This document shows, in pieces, positions 1 to 5,238 of a DNA stretch of 5,238 nucleotides. Made by a program: the position numbers and the translations under genes. Below the pieces are notes generated by a model, which did no database searches, was not told the DNA's origin, and saw only the letters and a list, made by a program, of their open reading frames with translations. Within the stretch, counting starts at the first letter, position 1. Every line of letters begins with the position of its first letter. The DNA is from Deltaproteobacteria bacterium (GTDB lineage Bacteria > Myxococcota > Myxococcia > Myxococcales > Myxococcaceae): NCBI GenBank assembly GCA_016875515.1, contig VGRA01000237.1:1-5238 (forward strand), given 5' to 3'.

Positions 1-13
1 GGGATCACCCCAC

Positions 14-3000
14 CTAGGCGTCGTCCGGCACCTGCACCTCGCCCGTGCGCGCGTCCGACAGCTCCACCACCACCTGCTTCAGCTGCGCGCTCACCGCGCG
101 GAACATGCCCTTGAGCAACTCCGGCCGGTCCGACAGCAGGTCCAGGAAGTCCCGGCGGTCCACCCGCAGCGTCACCGTCTCCTCGGTGGCCACCATGTCC
201 GTGGGCCGCGGGCTTCCATCCAGCAACGACACGTCCCCGATGGCCTGCTTCTCCTGCACCACGAGGATGGTGTCCCCGGCGCGCCGCGCCGCCACCCTCC
301 CCTTCACTACGATGTAGAGCGCGTCCCCGGGATCCCCCTCCGCCCAGATGCGCTCGCCGGCGGCGAACCGGTGCTCCCGGGCCACCGCGGCCACCGCCGC
401 AAGATCGTCCACGTCGCACTGGGCGAAGATCTCCACCCCCTCCAGCGCCAGCAGCCTCGCCAAGGTCTCGTTCGCCATGTCGTCTCCTGACGGCCCCGCG
501 GGCCACAGCCCCTGCCCCCGCGCCCAGTGCCGCGCGCAGGCCCGCACCACGTCGTCCTCGGAGGTGCAGAGGAGCTCCGCGTGCTCGGCCATCCGCCCGG
601 CCGCCCCCGGCGGCAGCACGCGGTGGTGCGCGTCCACCTGCTCGCGGACGCGCGCGCGGTCCTCGTCCGGCACCAGGTTCTCCAGCAGTTCCAGCGCCCA
701 CGCGCGCCGCCGGGCGTCCTTGCCCAGCAAGTGGCCGTGCACGCGCCGCAGCTGCAGCGCGCCGTGAAGCAGCCCCAGCAGCCAGAAGCTCAGCTCCAGC
801 GCCTGGTCCAGCCGGTCTCCCAGCGCGCGGGTGAGCAGCGCGTCGTCGCCCAGGGCTGCCCGGGCGTCCCGGTATGGCCCCACCCAGCGGTCGTACACCG
901 CCTTGCGGCGCGACAGCGCCTCGCGCACCCGCACCGCGTCCACGGGCAGCTCCGGCTGATCTTCCCGCAGCCGCGCCAGCGCCACGCCCACGCGGTAGTG
1001 GAGGAAGGCGTCGTCCCGCAGGTTGCTGAACAGCAGCGCGTTGAAGGCGGCCTGCGTCCCCACCTTGCGCAGCACGCGCGGCAGCTCGTACCGCAGCTGC
1101 GCCGGACGGGCGCGGTCGTTGAGCGCCTCCTCCAGCAGCGGCACCACCGCGTCCCCCAGCTTCGCCAGCGCCGCGCGCGCGTGCCGCCGCTCCTCGCGCC
1201 AGGTGAGGAACGGGAGCAGCCGGTGCGCGAGCCCCGCGTAGCCCCCCTCCCCCACCGCGTCGATGGCGATGCGCCTCACGGACACCTCGCCGTCCTTCAG
1301 GTAGCGCTTCAGGTGCGGCGCCCACTGGGCGTCTCCCAGCCTCCCGAGCAGCCGCGCCACCTCGCGCCGCTCGCCCGGGGGGGCCTGGTCCGCGCGCTCC
1401 AGCAGCCCCTTCAGCACCGCCTCCAGCGCGGGAGACGGGCCCCGGGCCTTGAGCAGCGCCCCCACCGCGGCGCACCGCAGCCCCACGTCCGCGGCCCCCG
1501 CGAAGGGCCGGAGCACCTCGCCCGCCCGCCCTGGTACGAGCGCCGCGAGCGCCCACGTCGCCTCCTGCCGCGGCCGCCGCGCCCCGTGCCGCAGCACCTT
1601 CTCCAGTTCCGACACCTGCTCCACCGCCCCCAGCGACGCACACAACTGCACCGCGCGCTCCTGGACGTGGTCCGAGGGGTGGCGCAGCAGCCGCCCCAGG
1701 TAGCGCCGCAGGTCCACCCCCGCCTGCGCCATCAGCGCCAGCCCCTTCAGCGCCCGCTGCGGGTCCTCCGCGGCCAGCACCTGAGCCAGGACCGGCTCGT
1801 CCTCCTCCTCGCGCACCACCGGCCCCGCCGCGTCCGCGTTCACCCGCGCCCCCAGCGCCTTCACGTAGAGCGGCTGCAGCCGGTACAGCATCAGGCCCAC
1901 CCCCGCGCAGAGCCCCAGCAGCGCCAAGGCCACCGTGGGCCCCTGCAGGAGCGCCCCCGCGCCAATCAGCAGCAGCCCGCCCACCGCGCCGCCTCCCTTG
2001 CGGAGCAGCCCGTCTATGAGCGGCCGGAGCCCGTCCCGCGCGTCGTCCGGCATGGGGGCGTAGAGCAGTTGCACCGTCACCGGGATGAGCGCGAAGGAGA
2101 CGGAGGCCTCCAGCAGCTTCAGCAGGTACACCGGCCAGAGCCCGCCGTGGACCAGGGACGCCACCACCAGCGGCGCCAGCCCCAGCGGCACCAGCCCGAG
2201 GTAGCGCAGCACGCCCAGCCGGTTGAGCAGCCGCTCGGCGAAGAAGAGCTGGAACACCATGCTGAGGAGCCCCATCCACAGCTGCTGCGCCCCGAAGAGC
2301 GCCGCCATGCCCTCCTCGCCGTGGAACTCCGCCGCGCGCTGACGGAACAGGAAGTCCACGAGCGAGGTCTGCACCGCGAAGGCCAGCACCAGACCGGCGA
2401 ACACCTGCACGTAGCCGCTGCCCGCCGCCCACGCGAGCGCGGCGGTCCGGTCCGCGCGCCGCCCCGGGGCCTGCGGCAGGTGCACCTCCGGCGGCACGCG
2501 GTGGTACTGGAACGCAAGGGCGGCCCCCAGCAGCAGCACGCAGGCCGCCCCCAGCAGCGCGCCGGTTCCCACGGTGGGGGCCAGCCCCTGCGCCAGCAGC
2601 CCCCCGGCAATGCCGCCCCCCATCCCGATGCCGTTGATCCACGGGAACGCGCGCCGGGCCTCCCGCGCATCGAACGCGTTGCCCAGCGCCGTCCAGAAGT
2701 TGATGGCTGCCCACGTGGCGAAGGACTCTGCAAAAAGGTACAAGGCCACCGTGGCCCCGGCCCCGTGCAGGCCCAGTCCCGCCACCCCCACCGCGGCCAG
2801 GGCAGCCCCCAGCAGCGCCACCCGCACCGGGGCGCGCGCGGTGGGGGACGGCCGCGCCGGCCCCGCCGCCAGGGACAGCCCCGCCGTCACCGCCGCGGAG
2901 ACCAGGTACAGCCACGGCAGGACGGAGGTGGGGAAGCGCGCCAACACCAGCGCGTTGGAGGCGGACTTGAGAAGCGCCACCGCCCCCACGAAGGCGAACT

Positions 3001-3058
3001 GCCACAGCGCCGCCGGCCAGACGCGCTGCACCCAGGCGCGGAGCTCCTCACCGCGCAC
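14..3058 (-). CDS. Npt1/Npt2-like transporter domain fused to HEAT repeats and a cyclic nucleotide-binding domain
   Basis: The product is 1014 aa in three parts. Residues 15-395 hold about 12 hydrophobic segments in the style of the ATP/ADP translocase (Npt1/Npt2, COG3202-like) branch near MFS, for example LLKSASNALVLARFPTSVLP (29-48), AFPWINGIGMGGGIAGG (137-153) and LIPVTVQLLYAPMP (324-337). After a charged linker (416-421, REEEDE), residues 425-850 are alpha-helical with HEAT-like units, such as PSDHVQERAVQLCASLG (461-477) and DGEVSVRRIAIDAVGEGG (589-606). Residues 875-1000 are a CRP-type cyclic nucleotide-binding fold: GDPGDALYIVVKGRV (908-922) and the phosphate cassette GDVSLLDGSPRPTD (941-954). 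There is no DNA-binding domain. The N-terminus should be in the inner membrane and the rest cytosolic. Substrate is unknown; the cNMP domain suggests second-messenger control. The GTG at 3058 is favoured by GGAGG 5 nt upstream. The stop is TAG 16-14. Possible internal start at 478. Confidence 0.9.
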   Translation of the reverse strand: MRGEELRAWVQRVWPAALWQFAFVGAVALLKSASNALVLARFPTSVLPWLYLVSAAVTAGLSLAAGPARPSPTARAPVRVALLGAALAAVGVAGLGLHGAGATVALYLFAESFATWAAINFWTALGNAFDAREARRAFPWINGIGMGGGIAGGLLAQGLAPTVGTGALLGAACVLLLGAALAFQYHRVPPEVHLPQAPGRRADRTAALAWAAGSGYVQVFAGLVLAFAVQTSLVDFLFRQRAAEFHGEEGMAALFGAQQLWMGLLSMVFQLFFAERLLNRLGVLRYLGLVPLGLAPLVVASLVHGGLWPVYLLKLLEASVSFALIPVTVQLLYAPMPDDARDGLRPLIDGLLRKGGGAVGGLLLIGAGALLQGPTVALALLGLCAGVGLMLYRLQPLYVKALGARVNADAAGPVVREEEDEPVLAQVLAAEDPQRALKGLALMAQAGVDLRRYLGRLLRHPSDHVQERAVQLCASLGAVEQVSELEKVLRHGARRPRQEATWALAALVPGRAGEVLRPFAGAADVGLRCAAVGALLKARGPSPALEAVLKGLLERADQAPPGERREVARLLGRLGDAQWAPHLKRYLKDGEVSVRRIAIDAVGEGGYAGLAHRLLPFLTWREERRHARAALAKLGDAVVPLLEEALNDRARPAQLRYELPRVLRKVGTQAAFNALLFSNLRDDAFLHYRVGVALARLREDQPELPVDAVRVREALSRRKAVYDRWVGPYRDARAALGDDALLTRALGDRLDQALELSFWLLGLLHGALQLRRVHGHLLGKDARRRAWALELLENLVPDEDRARVREQVDAHHRVLPPGAAGRMAEHAELLCTSEDDVVRACARHWARGQGLWPAGPSGDDMANETLARLLALEGVEIFAQCDVDDLAAVAAVAREHRFAAGERIWAEGDPGDALYIVVKGRVAARRAGDTILVVQEKQAIGDVSLLDGSPRPTDMVATEETVTLRVDRRDFLDLLSDRPELLKGMFRAVSAQLKQVVVELSDARTGEVQVPDDA
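484..488 (-). promoter_or_regulatory. Candidate internal ribosome binding site before the cNMP domain
   Basis: The minus strand reads AGGAG, then a 5-nt spacer (ACGAC) and an in-frame ATG at 478-476 (Met861 of the fusion protein). The spacing is canonical. The site sits exactly between the end of the HEAT-like region (about residue 850) and the start of the cyclic nucleotide-binding domain (about residue 875). If used, it would give a 154-aa stand-alone cNMP-binding protein (478-14). Shine-Dalgarno-like matches arise by chance inside genes, so use in the cell is inference. Confidence 0.4.
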
Positions 3059-3698
3059 CGGCGCCTCCGCCTGGCTCGCCGGGGAAGCGCAGCCGCGCCT
3101 GCCCCAGCGTGGAGCCCACCTTCAGAACGAAGCCCGGCGCCCCCTCCAGCCAGCCGTCCCGCCCGTCCGGCCGAGCGCGCGGGAAGCGCACCCGGTACGC
3201 CACCCAGAAGTCCCCCAGGTACGGGTAGAGAGCGCGCTGCCGCAGCGTCCCCCGGCCCAGCCGCTCCACCGCCGTGGGCAGCAACTGCGTGCCATCCGGC
3301 AGCTCCAGCGCCACCCGCCAGCCGCTCCGGGGCCCGTCCAGGCTCTCCTCGCGCCGGTCCGGGACGTACATGCCCAGCAGGAAGTCGTTGCCCTGCTCCG
3401 CCTCGGCCACCTCGCGCTGCAGCGCCGCCTGCAGCGCCTCCCCGAACCAGCCCTCAAACGCGGCGAGCCGCCGGGTGCGGGCTGCGCGGAAGGCGGTGGA
3501 CTGGTGCGTGGCCGCCGTGAACAGGCGCGTGTCCAGCCCGGCGTACACCTCGTCCCGCGCGGTGGCCCGGCCCAGCGCGGACTGGTAGGCGCGCTCGGCC
3601 GAGGCGTCTGCCAGCACCGGCGCGGGGGCACCCACCTGCGGCGGGACGAGCGCGCAACCGGGCAGGACCGCGGCGAGCGCGAGCCCCCGCAACCTCAC
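3048..3698 (-). CDS. Putative lipoprotein of unknown function
   Basis: The product is 216 aa and I do not recognise its family. The start is a GTG sharing GTGA with the pyrE stop, 9 nt after an AAGGA Shine-Dalgarno that lies in the pyrE coding end. The N-terminus is short, basic then hydrophobic (MRLRGLALAAVLPGC), with Cys15 in a lipobox-like LPGC; the Pro at -2 is unusual, and the hydrophobic stretch is short, so lipidation is probable rather than certain. Cys15 is followed by Ala, with no Asp retention signal. Residues 30-105 look helical and rich in Ala, Arg and Glu (AERAYQSALGRATARDEVYAG, EALQAALQREVAEAEQ). Residues 108-200 look beta-rich with many aromatics (GDFWVAYRVRF, GAPGFVLKVG). The C-terminus is Gly-rich. 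No catalytic motif is apparent. It may sit in the cell envelope beside the membrane protein encoded next, whose start it overlaps by 11 nt. The long open frame extending upstream from this gene is out-of-frame shadow of pyrE and padC. Confidence 0.8.
   Translation of the reverse strand: MRLRGLALAAVLPGCALVPPQVGAPAPVLADASAERAYQSALGRATARDEVYAGLDTRLFTAATHQSTAFRAARTRRLAAFEGWFGEALQAALQREVAEAEQGNDFLLGMYVPDRREESLDGPRSGWRVALELPDGTQLLPTAVERLGRGTLRQRALYPYLGDFWVAYRVRFPRARPDGRDGWLEGAPGFVLKVGSTLGQARLRFPGEPGGGAGAR
3064..3068 (-). promoter_or_regulatory. Shine-Dalgarno for the transporter fusion gene
   Basis: The minus strand reads GGAGG, 5 nt before the GTG at 3058-3056. It lies in the last codons of the lipoprotein gene and supports the GTG start and an 11-nt gene overlap. 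Coupled reinitiation from the upstream stop (3050-3048) is plausible. Confidence 0.75.
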
Positions 3699-4255
3699 GG
3701 GATGAAGTCCTTGCGGGTGAAGAGCGAGACCAGCTGGAACCCGGCCGCCTCCACCGCCTCGCGGCCGCCCTCCAGCCGGTCCACCAGGGCGAAGGCGTGC
3801 GTGGGCCTCAGCCCCTCGGCCTGCGCCCGCTGCAGCGCCTTCAGCGTGGAGGCGCCGGTGGTCACCACGTCCTCCACCACCGCCACGGCGTCCCCGGGTT
3901 GGAAGCTGGAGAGCCCCTCCACCCACTGACCGGTGCCGTGCCCCTTGGGCTCCTTGCGGACGATGAAGGCGGCGAGCGGGTGGCCCTGCAGGAAGCTGGT
4001 GAGGCTCACCGCGGAGGCGAGCGGGTCTGCCCCCAGCGTGAGGCCGCCCACGCCCAGCGCCTCCGGGCAGGCCTGCCGGATGGCGTGGAGGAACAGCCGC
4101 CCCACCAGCACGTGTCCCTCTGCCGTCAACACCGTGCGCTTGCAGTCGATGTAGAAGTCGGACTCGCGGCCGGAGGAGAGCACCACCTTGCGCCGGGCGA
4201 AGGAGCGCTCGGTCAGCAACTGCAGCAACCGCGCACGGTCCGCGCCCACGTCCAT
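3695..4255 (-). CDS. pyrE: Orotate phosphoribosyltransferase
   Basis: The product is 186 aa and converts orotate plus PRPP to orotidine 5'-monophosphate and pyrophosphate, the fifth step of de novo pyrimidine synthesis in the cytoplasm. Visible signatures are the N-terminal SSGRESDFYIDCKR segment (27-40), the GGLTLGADPLASAVS region (70-84), the flexible catalytic loop RKEPKGHG (100-107, with Arg100, Lys101, Lys104 and His106 matching the known catalytic residues) and the PRPP-binding motif VVEDVVTTGAS (126-136, with the acidic pair Glu128-Asp129). The sequence looks intact. It is shorter than the roughly 213-residue E. coli enzyme but within the range of short bacterial and archaeal forms. 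The ATG at 4255 lies 3 nt after the padC stop and 8 nt after a good Shine-Dalgarno (GGAGAAGG). The end overlaps the next gene by 4 nt (GTGA). No attenuator or PyrR-type site is visible here, since the gene is internal to an operon. Confidence 0.97.
   Translation of the reverse strand: MDVGADRARLLQLLTERSFARRKVVLSSGRESDFYIDCKRTVLTAEGHVLVGRLFLHAIRQACPEALGVGGLTLGADPLASAVSLTSFLQGHPLAAFIVRKEPKGHGTGQWVEGLSSFQPGDAVAVVEDVVTTGASTLKALQRAQAEGLRPTHAFALVDRLEGGREAVEAAGFQLVSLFTRKDFIP
3708..3712 (-). promoter_or_regulatory. Shine-Dalgarno for the lipoprotein gene
   Basis: The minus strand reads AAGGA, 9 nt before the GTG at 3698. It is embedded in the last pyrE codons (for Lys-Asp). Together with the GTGA overlap it decides the start of the putative lipoprotein in favour of the signal-peptide-bearing form. 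Confidence 0.6.
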
Positions 4256-4258
4256 GTC

Positions 4259-5071
4259 TCAGGCCTTCTCCAGGTAGGCCACCAGCTCCGCCGAGTAGCG
4301 GAGCTGCCGCAAGAGCTCCAGCTTCCGCCCGTCCTCCAGCCCCGCGTAGACGTCCGCGAGCAGGGCGAGGTCCTGGTTCAGCTCCGAAAGGCGCGCTGTG
4401 GTGGTGAGCGCCAGCTCGTCCGCGTCCACCTCCTCCTCCACGCCGGGGACGTACTCGGACTCGAGCGCGTCGTCCGGGGCCAGCGCCTTCTCCAGCATGT
4501 CCCGGAGCAGCCCGGTGAGGCGCCCCTCGGTGGCGAGACGGTCCCGGGCCGCCGCCAGCTGCCCGAGCGGCACCGCGTCCTGGTGGATGGCCGGGGCCAG
4601 CGCCAGGAGCAGCGCGTCCCCGTCCGACAGGCCGGGGTGGACCCGCGCGAGCACCTTGTCCCGCTGCAGCAGCCGCAGCGCGTGCACGCGGCGGAAGCCG
4701 GCCACCACCTGGAAGCGCCCCTCCGAGGACGGGCGCAGGTCCACCGGGACCAGCTGCCCCACGCGCGCAACGTCCGTGGCGAGCCGGTCCACCTCCCCCA
4801 CGGGGCGGACCGAGAACGCGGCGTCCTCGTCGAGGGCCTCCAGCGGCACCCACGCCACCGGGGGCGGCTGCGCGGCGGGTAGAGGCTCCGCCTGCACGTC
4901 CTCCTCCTCGTCCAGCACGCCCACCGCGGGCGGGGGAAGGGAGGGCATGCCGGGGGCGGCGGGAAGCTGGGCGGCGGCGGCCGGGACGGTCACGGGCGCA
5001 ACCTCGCCCGCGGCGACGTCCGCGTCAGCGGGGACGCTCTCCGAGGGGTTGGGCAACGGTTCGTTGTTCAT
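4259..5071 (-). CDS. padC: PadC-like ParB/Srx-domain protein (ParA-bactofilin adapter)
   Basis: The product is 270 aa. Residues 1-72 are a Pro/Ala/Val-rich, probably disordered leader with an acidic patch (LDEEEDV, about 53-59). Residues 75-165 form a ParB/Srx-like domain: [11 protein letters not shown] (about 104-114) matches the ParB GQ..PI.VR segment, and [16 protein letters not shown] (about 120-135) matches box II (YeiiaGERRwrA). The ParB ENxQR stretch is degenerate (PAIHQD, about 160-165). Residues 165-270 look helical, without an obvious helix-turn-helix, so this is not a full ParB. M. xanthus PadC is an adapter that binds ParA to BacNOP scaffolds, and its ParB/Srx domain was crystallised with CTP. 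The position directly after a bacP-like gene supports orthology. I chose ATG 5071; a GTG immediately before it (5074) would add one residue. No good Shine-Dalgarno is visible, so coupling to bacP translation is likely. Stop TGA 4261-4259 is 3 nt from pyrE. Confidence 0.82.
   Translation of the reverse strand: MNNEPLPNPSESVPADADVAAGEVAPVTVPAAAAQLPAAPGMPSLPPPAVGVLDEEEDVQAEPLPAAQPPPVAWVPLEALDEDAAFSVRPVGEVDRLATDVARVGQLVPVDLRPSSEGRFQVVAGFRRVHALRLLQRDKVLARVHPGLSDGDALLLALAPAIHQDAVPLGQLAAARDRLATEGRLTGLLRDMLEKALAPDDALESEYVPGVEEEVDADELALTTTARLSELNQDLALLADVYAGLEDGRKLELLRQLRYSAELVAYLEKA
4264..4271 (-). promoter_or_regulatory. Shine-Dalgarno for pyrE
   Basis: The minus strand reads GGAGAAGG, 8 nt before the pyrE ATG (4255-4253). 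It lies inside the last codons of the padC-like gene (Leu-Glu-Lys-Ala), so ribosomes terminating on padC pass directly over it. It supports the assigned pyrE start. Confidence 0.75.
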
Positions 5072-5096
5072 CACCCGGACCGGGGTTCAGCGGGGG

Positions 5097-5238
5097 CTAC
5101 TTCCTCTTGCGGACAATGACCTTCTTGCGCGACGCGCCGGCCACCACCGGGGGGGCCGGCGGCGCGGGCGGGGGAACCGGGCGGCCCTCGGCGCGCTGCA
5201 CGGAGGCACGGGCCACCGCGGGGGCCGGGGCGGAGGGC
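5097..5238 (-). CDS. bacP: Probable bactofilin BacP, C-terminal fragment (5' end outside window)
   Basis: Only the last 46 residues are present. The reading frame stays open to the window edge and ends at a TAG (5099-5097). The visible part is a low-complexity Pro/Ala/Val tail, then a basic C-terminus, SRKKVIVRKRK (codons about 5132-5100). No bactofilin beta-helix domain lies in the window, so identification rests on tail and context. M. xanthus BacP, as I recall it, has a disordered C-terminal extension ending in a conserved KKKVVVKK-like motif, and its gene lies directly before padC; the next gene here is padC-like. Bactofilins are cytoplasmic self-assembling filament proteins. In M. xanthus BacN, BacO and BacP build subpolar scaffolds that confine the ParABS chromosome-segregation machinery. 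The tail presumably recruits partners. The stop is 25 nt before the padC start, suggesting cotranscription. Alternatively it could be any protein with a basic tail; the context makes BacP the best reading. Confidence 0.72.
   Translation of the reverse strand, partial: PSAPAPAVARASVQRAEGRPVPPPAPPAPPVVAGASRKKVIVRKRK

Noticed and set aside
1..13. Possible start of a further minus-strand gene at a GTG (8-6) after the fusion gene's stop.
   Set aside because: Only two codons would be visible, and the nearest AGG-like sequence is too close to serve as a normal Shine-Dalgarno. It cannot be judged from the window.
2119..2733. Minus-strand open frames in another phase inside real genes (2119-2733, 1411-1641, 3122-3631, 3454-3657, 4378-4770).
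   Set aside because: All are Arg/Ser/Trp/Gly-rich frame-shifted readings of genes whose own frames show domains. None has a convincing start of its own.
527..3520. A 997-codon open frame on the plus strand opposite the transporter fusion and lipoprotein genes.
   Set aside because: Its translation is a low-complexity run of Pro, Arg, Gln and His with no domain pattern. It is the antisense shadow expected opposite a very GC-rich gene with GC-biased third positions.
3699..4853. Extension of the lipoprotein frame upstream, giving a 601-aa open frame on the minus strand.
   Set aside because: The part above 3698 is a Gly/Arg/Ala-rich shadow of pyrE and padC. The GTG at 3698 has a Shine-Dalgarno and immediately yields a signal-peptide-like sequence.
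2574..4882. Long plus-strand open frames at 2574-3929 and 3797-4882.
   Set aside because: They lie antisense to genes with clear domains (pyrE, padC-like, fusion), have skewed Ala/Ser/Arg or His/Gln/Arg composition and show no recognisable motif.
4259..5071. Calling the ParB/Srx gene the chromosomal parB.
   Set aside because: It lacks the helix-turn-helix DNA-binding region and the intact ENxQR motif, and no parA gene is next to it. A bacP-like gene precedes it, which fits PadC better.
5072..5096. A promoter or terminator in the 25-nt gap between the bacP-like and padC-like genes.
   Set aside because: The gap is too short, with no inverted repeat followed by T residues and no -10/-35 pattern.

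Overview
The window is very GC-rich (about 70% or more by eye) and is almost entirely coding. All genes run on the minus strand, so the biological order is right to left. Gene content points to a myxobacterium (Myxococcota, Myxococcus/Corallococcus-like). A protein ending in a Pro/Ala tail and a basic KKVIVRKRK-type C-terminus is followed directly by a protein with a ParB/Srx-type domain. This is the arrangement of bacP and padC in Myxococcus xanthus, where PadC links the ParA chromosome-partitioning ATPase to BacNOP bactofilin scaffolds.

Layout in transcription order: (1) 5238-5097, the last 46 codons of a probable bactofilin BacP, cut by the window edge; (2) 5071-4259, a PadC-like ParB/Srx protein; (3) 4255-3695, pyrE (orotate phosphoribosyltransferase); (4) 3698-3048, an unrecognised 216-aa putative lipoprotein; (5) 3058-14, a 1014-aa fusion of an Npt1/Npt2-like (ATP/ADP translocase superfamily) membrane domain, a HEAT-repeat region and a C-terminal cyclic nucleotide-binding domain. 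Only 13 bases remain after the last stop.

The spacings are 25 nt, 3 nt, a 4-nt overlap (GTGA) and an 11-nt overlap. No terminator-like hairpin or internal promoter was seen, so the set is most simply one translationally coupled transcription unit. No RNA gene, mobile element, CRISPR array or gene-free stretch above 300 bases was found.

The most interesting points are the nucleotide theme shared by neighbours and a possible internal start. PadC-type domains bind CTP, PyrE makes the pyrimidine nucleotide precursor of CTP, and the transporter-like fusion carries a nucleotide-transporter fold plus a cNMP-binding domain. Inside the fusion gene, a strong Shine-Dalgarno (AGGAG, 5-nt spacer) precedes an in-frame ATG at 478, exactly at the boundary between the HEAT region and the cNMP domain. 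It could release a stand-alone 154-aa cNMP-binding protein. The PadC-like domain also lacks the Glu-Asn pair of the ParB ENxQR motif.
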